DNA from: Funneliformis mosseae
Taxonomy: Eukaryota > Glomeromycota > Glomeromycetes > Glomerales > Glomeraceae
DNA length: 12,535 nucleotides
Assembly (NCBI GenBank): GCA_910592005.1
Contig: CAJVPP010003126.1
Location: 1 to 12,535, forward strand
Reading direction: 5' to 3'
Shown here: piece by piece, positions 7,301 through 12,535 of the stretch
Numbering within the stretch: position 1 is the first letter of the stretch
Layout of the letters: the number at the start of each line of letters is the position of its first letter
Notes under the pieces: generated by a model
The model's input: the letters and a program-made list of their open reading frames with translations, nothing else
Told to the model about the DNA's origin: nothing
Database searches by the model: none
Made by a program: the position numbers and the translations under genes

Positions 7301-9998
7301 CACTTTTTCTCAAAATTATCATTTATCCATGGTTCTTTATTATATATAAGAGGTTTTGCTTCCTTTTTTGAAAAATCCTGATGAAAAACACTGTGAATAT
7401 TTTCATACTCCAATTCGTTCATTTTATTTGGTGTTCCCTCTTTGCTTTTATCAGTGGAAATTATACTATAAGGATTTAATTCTTGTATAGATTTGTTTCG
7501 TTTTATTTTATATATTTTAAGCATACTATCATATATTGATAATATAGAACCATTAGATCTTACAGTTACAAATTTACCAGGAATTCTTACATTATAAGAA
7601 TTACATTCTTCATCGCTTTCTGATTTAATATTAGTGCAGAAAGATTGAAATCTATTCTTTGAAGAATTGTATAAATGCCAAAGTAACATCTCTTCATATT
7701 CGCTTTTAGACTTTTTAATGATTATCATTAATTTATCATTATTTTCAAATTCACAGGCAATTATTTTTGTGTTCTTTTCAAAACTTTTACTAATAATCTC
7801 TAAACCATTTTCTATAAGAAATAGAGCTATTTTTCCATATCCAGAAGAAAAGGCGATAATTTGTTTATTTTTTGAAATAGCTAATATAGGTTTGCTATAC
7901 TGGTTTAAATATTTTTTTTCTTCATGTATATTAAAAACTTGCCTTATTTGCATGGTTCTTAAGTCATAAAGTTGCATAACTTGAATTCCTTCTCTGTATT
8001 GTTCAATATGAAAATAATGACCAAAAACAGAATTTTTAATTCGTGATATGCAAGGTACACTCTTATATAAAGTATTTAGTTCAATTATAAATCTTCTTGG
8101 ATAATCAAAGTGTTCCAAGTTATCTAAATGATTGTCACAAAACCTAAGTCGATGTATTCCATTAGCATTAAAAATAAAACAATCTATCTTTGTAAATTTA
8201 TCAGAAGAGGATTTATCATGAACAAACGAAACAACTCCACCGATGTTTAGTTCCTTATATTTATTGATTTTCCCATTATTAACATTTATTAATACCTTTT
8301 CTTTACCTTGTTCAGATGAACTTAAAATCATTTTATAAATAACGGTTTTTCCATTTAGCTGATTTTTGTCTTTTATAATTTCTGATAAATTTTTAATACT
8401 AGCATCAACTTGAATTGCAATAGGTTCCAATGTATTATTTAACTCGATTGGTTCTGCTTTAACTAACATATCTAATTCTGTTACACAAGAAATTGCTACG
8501 AAGATAACTTTTTGATTCATATATTCAACTTGATTTGATATAGCTAGCATCCATTTAGGAAATGATTTTTTGTTTTGTTGTTTATAATGAGATGTCATAG
8601 ATTCTTTTTGAGATTTATATTCTTTAAAAAGATTTTCCTCGATATCATATAATATTGCATTATCAATTTCTTCATAATTATCAAATTCTATAATTTTAAA
8701 TTTTTGAATTGCTGCGATAAAAAAAAAAAAGATAATAAATGATTTTACTATTAATAAATTTATTTGGAAATATTAAACAATAAATACCATGATTAAATAT
8801 TAGAATATATTTTCCGTCTGGACTAATGGAAATATACCAATCTGAATTTCTTTGTCCTAAGTAATACCTAATTTTAAAACCTTTTTTTTTACAATAAGAA
8901 TTTAATTCACATTAATATCTCGTCTTGAAATAAATAATGATGAGATGATTTGTCATAGCATAATAATTTTACAACTTACGATCTATATATTATTGATTTC
9001 ATATTTTAAAAAAGATTAATTAATTTATATAACGACGAAGTAACGGTCAAAAAATAGATTACTTACGAACTATAATATTATTGATATTAATTAAAATTTA
9101 GTTATTTGATAAATGAAAATTAATGGATATGCGATTGAACAACTTACCGACTACGGTATAATTGAATATATAAAAGATTTAAGATTATAAGTTATCAATA
9201 ATTGCATTAAAGATATAATAAAATAAAATAAACTTACAACCTATATATTGTTGAAAATAATAAATTTAATTAAAAATCAATTCTAAATAAATCGATAGGA
9301 TGAAACTTATTACTTACTAACTATTTCGATTATTAAAATTCAATTAAAAGTTATTAATTTACATATCAATGACACGATAATATACAATAATTGATTGCTT
9401 ACCAACTATAATGTAATAATTTAAAAATATTGTTAATATTATAGATCATATATATATTAAAAACGAAATGCCAATAATATTTCAAACTTACTTTCTTTAA
9501 TTTTTGTTATTAAATAAAATGATACTTAGATCCATCAATTACACGTAAATAAAATTAAGTTTTAATAAGATTAAAATAACTTACTCGCTAAAGTTTACAA
9601 TTATTTAAAAAATTTATATATCACATTTAATAACATTATTAAGTATAAATCTTACCGGCCAAAGAAACTAATATTATTGATCATCATTTATAGGAATAAA
9701 GTTAGGTTATAAATTTCTAACGTTAATATTATCGACAGAAATTAAAATAAACCTACAATTTATATTGTCTATAGTATAAATAATATTAACTTAGTTATGG
9801 TCATTAAATTACAAATAAGTCGAAAATACATAGGTAGAATTAAATACTTACTTCCTGTATTAAATATTTATTATTAATAATCGATGAATATAGTAACATT
9901 TATTAATATGATAAAAAAATTAATCTAATTCTCTATTTACCTCCTGATGTAGAAGCATCTTCAACATTCGAAATTTGTTCTAATATATTTCGAACCAT
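4338..9998 (-). CDS. WD40-like/TRP-type ion transport domain protein, about 20 exons
   Basis: Predicted membrane cation channel. Coding exons from 5' to 3': 9998-9941, eleven microexons (see array entry), 8856-8788, 8711-6968 (contains a frame break), 6889-6575, 6515-6384, 6318-5429, 5356-5332, 5256-4869, 4794-4338. All introns are GT-AG and phases agree at every junction; correcting the one-base break gives about 1375 residues. WD40-like strands (SISPDGKY) occupy residues 1-560 or so. A linker containing DACDALEYL-type sequence (here HACDALEYLYYQRNKLVGYD) and a helical region follow. Membrane helices lie near 964-986, 997-1017, 1034-1053, 1069-1093, 1110-1133 and 1196-1222. The last (ILLITILQNMLIAFMG) reads like a TRP S6. 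The C-terminus is acidic (DDDD...KEDED) and ends in a heptad coiled coil (VKNLENKVDEINIKMDKLL), as used for channel assembly. ATG 9998 follows an in-frame stop and has A at -3 and G at +4. Ion selectivity and gating stimulus cannot be read. Confidence 0.85.
5332..5356 (-). other. 25-nt microexon near the end of S4
   Basis: The exon encodes ILYLRLLP plus one base between 72-nt and 75-nt introns, both GT-AG. Without it, the upstream ORF ends WFEF-VIILLKIYKF-stop and the S4 to S5 sequence would be lost; with it the protein reads WFEFILYLRLLPEPAKYIYI. The residue pattern fits other ion transport domain proteins, where an arginine-containing helix leads into the YIYI...NIIK segment. Confidence 0.85.
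7122..7125 (-). other. Frame break at a GGGGTTTTTT run in the channel gene
   Basis: On the minus strand the WD40 frame ends ...VYNRG then GVFS-stop, while the continuing channel frame reads GFFLKIKWKDDQ. The two join smoothly (YNRGFFLKIKWKDDQ) if one G of the four is absent. It could be a sequencing or assembly homopolymer error, a true one-base insertion that inactivates this copy, or a programmed slip. A 49-nt intron (GTATTAG...ATTAAG, 7151-7103) would also restore frame but would be the shortest in the gene and would delete the apparently continuous peptide. Confidence 0.8.
8980..9854 (-). other. Tandem array of eleven microexons (nine of 3 nt, two of 12 nt)
   Basis: Candidate microexons in transcript order: GAA 9854-9852, ACAATATAAATT 9768-9757, TTTCTTTGGCCG 9667-9656, CGA 9587-9585, AAA 9494-9492, TTG 9405-9403, TTA 9320-9318, GTT 9240-9238, TCG 9150-9148, TTC 9069-9067, ATC 8982-8980. 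Each has AG immediately before it and a strong donor after it, GTAAG in all but one (GTAGG after the first 12-mer). Acceptors are TAG or CAG except AAG before AAA, which is the weakest member. Intervening introns are 68-90 nt; the flanking ones are 86 nt (to exon 1) and 123 nt (to the 69-nt exon). All units are phase 1 and multiples of three. Full inclusion encodes GNNINFSLAAKIVSFVHR, similar to a WD40 strand. Skipping the whole array also keeps frame. Splicing itself is inferred, not observed. Confidence 0.7.
9941..9998 (-). other. First coding exon of the channel gene
   Basis: Encodes MVRNILEQISNVEDASTSG and ends with one base (G) before donor GTAAAT, phase 1. This phase matches all microexons and the 69-nt exon. 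A competing model starts at ATGGCCG (10102-10096, donor GTAAAT) and splices to the AG at 9981-9980, giving MAEQISNVEDASTSG in the same phase. Neither start can be preferred firmly from sequence. Confidence 0.6.
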
Positions 9999-10308
9999 TT
10001 TATTAAAAGTTTAGTTTCAGCTTTTAGCATGCCCCAATACCAAAATATATGTAAAAATTTAATATTATAATTAATAAATTGTCAATATTATTTACCGGCC
10101 ATTATAAAATTTCGAGAAGTATGTTAACAAAAAATAAGGAATAAGCTTGTCCTCCAGAAATCATGTATAATAAATATTAAATTGTAACATCAATTTGTGT
10201 AACGATAATAAAATAAATGTAACGTCGGTCAAAGATAGGCCTTAATTAAGAAAGATTTATTGGTCGAAATATGGGAGATTTGCTATTAAAACATAGTAGC
10301 TTATCTCC
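9999..10308. promoter_or_regulatory. Upstream region of the channel gene
   Basis: This stretch separates the gene start from the right repeat arm and should contain the promoter and 5' UTR of the minus-strand gene. It includes the alternative 7-nt first exon ATGGCCG (10102-10096). I see no convincing TATA box beyond what AT-richness produces. The promoter role is inferred from position only. Confidence 0.4.
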
Positions 10309-10311
10309 ATA
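10270..10311. repeat. Stem-loop beside the right repeat arm
   Basis: GGAGAT (10274-10279) pairs with ATCTCC (10303-10308), and after matching 2-nt TT interruptions GCTA (10282-10285) pairs with TAGC (10297-10300), leaving an 11-nt loop. Outer bases TAT/ATA also pair with one bulge. It lies directly at the inner edge of the inverted repeat, at the point where the two arms stop matching. It may be part of the same mobile sequence. Confidence 0.55.
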
Positions 10312-10391
10312 TAGGGGCTAAGCTATTAAAATCACCTTACGGGATTAGAAATTGATTTTGAGTAAATGATGAAGACGATACCAAAATTTAT
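10309..10391 (-). repeat. Right arm of the widely separated inverted repeat
   Basis: This is the more compact copy of the repeat at 1-167, in opposite orientation. Its two blocks (10309-10367 and 10372-10391) are 4 nt apart. Its outer edge lies about 25 nt from the retrotransposon poly(A) tail, so the retroelement inserted close to, or within, a longer version of this repeat. Confidence 0.8.
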
Positions 10392-10416
10392 TATTTATAA
10401 TTTTTTGTTATTATTA

Positions 10417-10435
10417 TTTTTTTTTTTTTTTTTTT
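10417..10435 (-). other. Poly(A) tail of the non-LTR retrotransposon
   Basis: Nineteen consecutive A on the minus strand follow the 3' UTR end and pass into an A/T-rich (TAA-like) sequence. AATAAA hexamers lie at 10458-10463 and 10467-10472, the first about 22 nt before the tail, as expected of a reverse-transcribed polyadenylated RNA. Confidence 0.8.
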
Positions 10436-10653
10436 ACGATATGGCACTGCCAATAACTTTATTAAATTTATTTTAGAAGAAATACAAAGTAAATCAATAA
10501 ATCTAGACTAAGTACTAGCTATCCCCCGTAGTTATATTACAAACCCGTTTGAATCGACCGATCATCGTCTTCCCCCTCCAACAAGTCCACTAAGTATATA
10601 CCTAATGAAGATTGCTATCAACAAGAGAAGAAAAAGAAGGAGTCAGTGCCTAT

Positions 10654-12535
10654 CTAAAAATCCGAAAAGGTGTAGCCAAATTTATTCGCCATGTGTATCC
10701 AAGATTCCCAATGATGTGTAGGACTTGATGTCTCTTCGTGTCTCAAGAAAGAACTGGCACTTCGTTTAGTCTTATCTTTGATTGTGATACCTAATGAACG
10801 TTCCTTTGCTATCATTAAATTACAACGGTGTTTCCAAACATCCTCGAATAATTTTTGATGAAATATTATCAAGGTTTGAGTAATGGTTGAGAAACATTGA
10901 CCCTTGTTCCTGGTGATTTTATGAACTATGTCTGTTAGATAGGAAGGAATGAGAGAATGAATAATATTGATGTAACCATCTGTTCTAGATGAGGGAGTAG
11001 CCAGGATTACATTTAAACAGTCTAGTAATTCAGGAAGGAACTCAGTAAGTTTTGAAATATTTATTTCTGTGAGGCGATAAATTAAATCATCTTTGGTAGC
11101 TTGAATAACAGTTTGTAATCTTGTAGTATAAGCAGGACAGGTCCAGAGGTATTCAGAAGTTTCTGTACCCAATCCACAGCCAACACAACACCAATGTTCA
11201 TACAAATCAGGTCGTAGTATAGATAATCTTGAAAGGGTTGGTAATTCATCAACAAAGTTTTTTATAATAAAGGTCTTGAGTTTGCAAGAGGCAAATGAAG
11301 TAGTAAGTGAGGATGAGTTTAGAGAGAATAAAGACCAAATAGCAGGCCAGCTGATAGAGTGGTTTCTGGTAAGATGTCGGATATGACCATTTCTATTTAG
11401 ATCAAGAAAATTGCAGAAGGTCTTGGCAGAAAAAAGTTGTTTGAAGAAACCTCGAATAGAGATTTCAATTGGTACGTTATCGAAAGTAAAGAGAAGTTCA
11501 GATAATGGAATATTGTTCAAAACTGGAATAATGGAAGAGGCATTACATCCAGCTTTGGCTAATTGGTCTGCGATATCATTAAAGTGATCTCCGGTATGAG
11601 CTTTAACCTTATAAAATTGTATATTAAGTTTCATTGTATCCACTATATTTTTAATAAGACGCCAAATAGAGTGATTGGGTATCTTTTCAAACTTTCTGGA
11701 GGAAAGGTCATTGTTTAAAACATATTTGGAGAAACCTTGAATTGTAGCTTGACTGTCTGAAAAGATACTAACAGAAGAAGAATATGGTGACACTAAAAGA
11801 GCAGTAAAGAGAGCATACATTTCAGCACGTGTTGATGAAAGCCAGTTTGTCAGCGAAGCCTTGAATATGTGATGATCATTAGATGAATCAATACAAATCC
11901 ATCCTAGTCCCATTTTGCATAATTCTGTTTTAGGAGAGACTAAAGAACCATCAGTGTAAAATGTCAGGGATGTATTGTTAGCGAGTGTCATCCGTAAGGA
12001 TTTAAGCTCAGTTAATGTTGAAGAAGGGAGAAACAATATGTCAATTAGATTGTTTGATGATGATTCAAGAGGTTGTTGCTCGAAAAAAGAAGCGAAGTAA
12101 GAGAGATAAGCTACCCTTGAGATTTCCGCAGGTGATTGTTGTAGTTGATTTTTAAAATTGTGAGCTTGTTTGTGAAATAGATCAATTTTAAAAACTCTAT
12201 TTATGGGAATCGTGAATGTGCAAGTGCCCAAGCGCATGTTGGCAGAAAAAAGGTTGCAACCAGTACATTTGAAAAGTTGGCTGATGTTATCATTGTTTGT
12301 AGAGCATATAAAGTGTTGACAAACAAATTGATTATCAGTTGGGTTTTTTGTGACAATTTGACCAAATGAGGGGTTATTGATTGTTGGATTCCATGAAGCG
12401 ATGAATTCCTTTTTACGATCATTTGAGAGAGGTAAATTAGTTACAAAACCATATCGTGGTAAAGGAGAAGTTAATCTAAATTCAGGTTTGAGAAGTCGTT
12501 GAATATTGTCTTCTAAGACAATATCTGCTAGTTGT
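10654..12535 (-). CDS. Retrotransposon polyprotein C-terminus with RNase H domain (partial)
   Basis: The frame is open from the window edge to TAG at 10654, about 626 residues visible, with the N-terminus missing. An internal ATG at 12237 is not the true start, since the same frame continues upstream with Cys-rich sequence (CQHFICS...FKCTGC). The RNase H domain spans roughly 11950-11550. All four acidic catalytic residues are present: Asp in FYTDGS, Glu in STRAEMYAL, Asp in FSDSQAT and Asp in NDIADQLAK, with the HTGDH loop just before the last. Farther on, WCCVGCGLGTETSEYLWTCP is a Cys-rich knuckle like those after RNase H in fungal non-LTR elements. RNase H would remove RNA from the RNA:DNA hybrid during reverse transcription. 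No stop or frame break is seen, so the element may be young. A domesticated RNase H gene is possible but the poly(A) tail argues against it. Confidence 0.85.
   Translation of the reverse strand, partial: QLADIVLEDNIQRLLKPEFRLTSPLPRYGFVTNLPLSNDRKKEFIASWNPTINNPSFGQIVTKNPTDNQFVCQHFICSTNNDNISQLFKCTGCNLFSANMRLGTCTFTIPINRVFKIDLFHKQAHNFKNQLQQSPAEISRVAYLSYFASFFEQQPLESSSNNLIDILFLPSSTLTELKSLRMTLANNTSLTFYTDGSLVSPKTELCKMGLGWICIDSSNDHHIFKASLTNWLSSTRAEMYALFTALLVSPYSSSVSIFSDSQATIQGFSKYVLNNDLSSRKFEKIPNHSIWRLIKNIVDTMKLNIQFYKVKAHTGDHFNDIADQLAKAGCNASSIIPVLNNIPLSELLFTFDNVPIEISIRGFFKQLFSAKTFCNFLDLNRNGHIRHLTRNHSISWPAIWSLFSLNSSSLTTSFASCKLKTFIIKNFVDELPTLSRLSILRPDLYEHWCCVGCGLGTETSEYLWTCPAYTTRLQTVIQATKDDLIYRLTEINISKLTEFLPELLDCLNVILATPSSRTDGYINIIHSLIPSYLTDIVHKITRNKGQCFSTITQTLIIFHQKLFEDVWKHRCNLMIAKERSLGITIKDKTKRSASSFLRHEETSSPTHHWESWIHMANKFGYTFSDF

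Larger units (their letters stand above)
10417..12535 (-). mobile_element. 3' part of a non-LTR (LINE-type) retrotransposon
   Basis: The segment has a C-terminal RNase H reading frame, a 3' UTR of about 220 nt (10436-10653) and a poly(A) tail, with no long terminal repeat visible. Its composition is much less AT-rich than the DNA to its left, and the boundary at the poly(A) tail is sharp, consistent with a later insertion than the pogo relic. The reverse transcriptase domain and the 5' end would lie beyond the window, so the target site duplication cannot be checked. Confidence 0.75.

Noticed and set aside
7667..7969. 100-residue plus-strand ORF
   Set aside because: It is antisense to the WD40-like exon, has no recognisable domain, and the minus-strand frame there has better protein character.
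8857..8915. Extension of the 69-nt exon upstream as GFKIRYYLGQRNSDW without the array
   Set aside because: An in-frame TAA lies upstream with no ATG between. The AG after the A-run has a poor acceptor context, while CTTAG at 8857-8861 gives the right phase.
8940..9950. CRISPR-like array, suggested by regular spacing of CTTAC motifs on the plus strand
   Set aside because: The conserved unit is only the splice signal (GTAAG donor and TAG acceptor on the minus strand); the DNA between is not a repeated direct repeat, and the sequence is eukaryotic.
12201..12422. 73-residue minus-strand ORF next to the RNase H frame
   Set aside because: The RNase H frame is itself open through this whole stretch with a Cys-rich pattern, so this is an overlapping off-frame ORF.

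Overview
The window looks like nuclear DNA of a Glomeromycotina fungus (arbuscular mycorrhizal), most like Rhizophagus irregularis or a close relative. The reasons are the extremely AT-rich intergenic DNA, the short introns (mostly 59-90 nt, GTAAG...TAG), a WD40-like/ion-transport protein of a type I know from R. irregularis, and decayed transposon pieces around it. The assignment rests on sequence character and family memory, not on a search.

Layout. Positions 1-167 hold one arm of an inverted repeat whose partner lies at 10309-10391. Positions 168-4337 are almost entirely non-coding AT-rich DNA; they contain a decayed pogo/Tigger-like (DDE_1) transposase relic on the minus strand (659-992), a slightly GC-richer island with a fold-back repeat (3143-3233) and an (AT)12 microsatellite. 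Positions 4338-9998 (minus strand) carry the one recognisable cellular gene: an intron-rich gene for a large TRP-like ion channel of about 1375 residues, with an N-terminal WD40-like region, six membrane helices and an acidic coiled-coil tail. After a possible promoter region and the second repeat arm, 10417-12535 is the 3' half of a non-LTR retrotransposon on the minus strand: an RNase H-containing reading frame that runs off the window edge, a 3' UTR and a 19-nt poly(A) tail.

The most unusual thing is the 5' end of the channel gene. Between a 58-nt first coding exon (9941-9998) and a 69-nt WD40 exon (8788-8856) lie eleven evenly spaced candidate microexons, nine of exactly 3 nt and two of 12 nt. 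Each is bounded by AG on one side and GT(A/G)AG or GTAGG on the other, and they are separated by 68-90-nt introns. All are in phase 1 and all are multiples of three. Read together they encode GNNINFSLAAKIVSFVHR, which resembles a WD40 strand (compare FSPDGKIVS). Because each unit is frame-neutral, nearly any subset could be spliced in, so the array could be a combinatorial single-residue cassette. A further 25-nt microexon sits near the end of the predicted S4 helix. A +1-nt frame break at a GGGGTTTTTT run (or a 49-nt intron) divides the WD40 part from the linker, so whether this copy is intact needs transcript data.

The three mobile-element remnants and the inverted repeat suggest the channel gene sits in a transposon-rich, repeat-flanked part of the genome.
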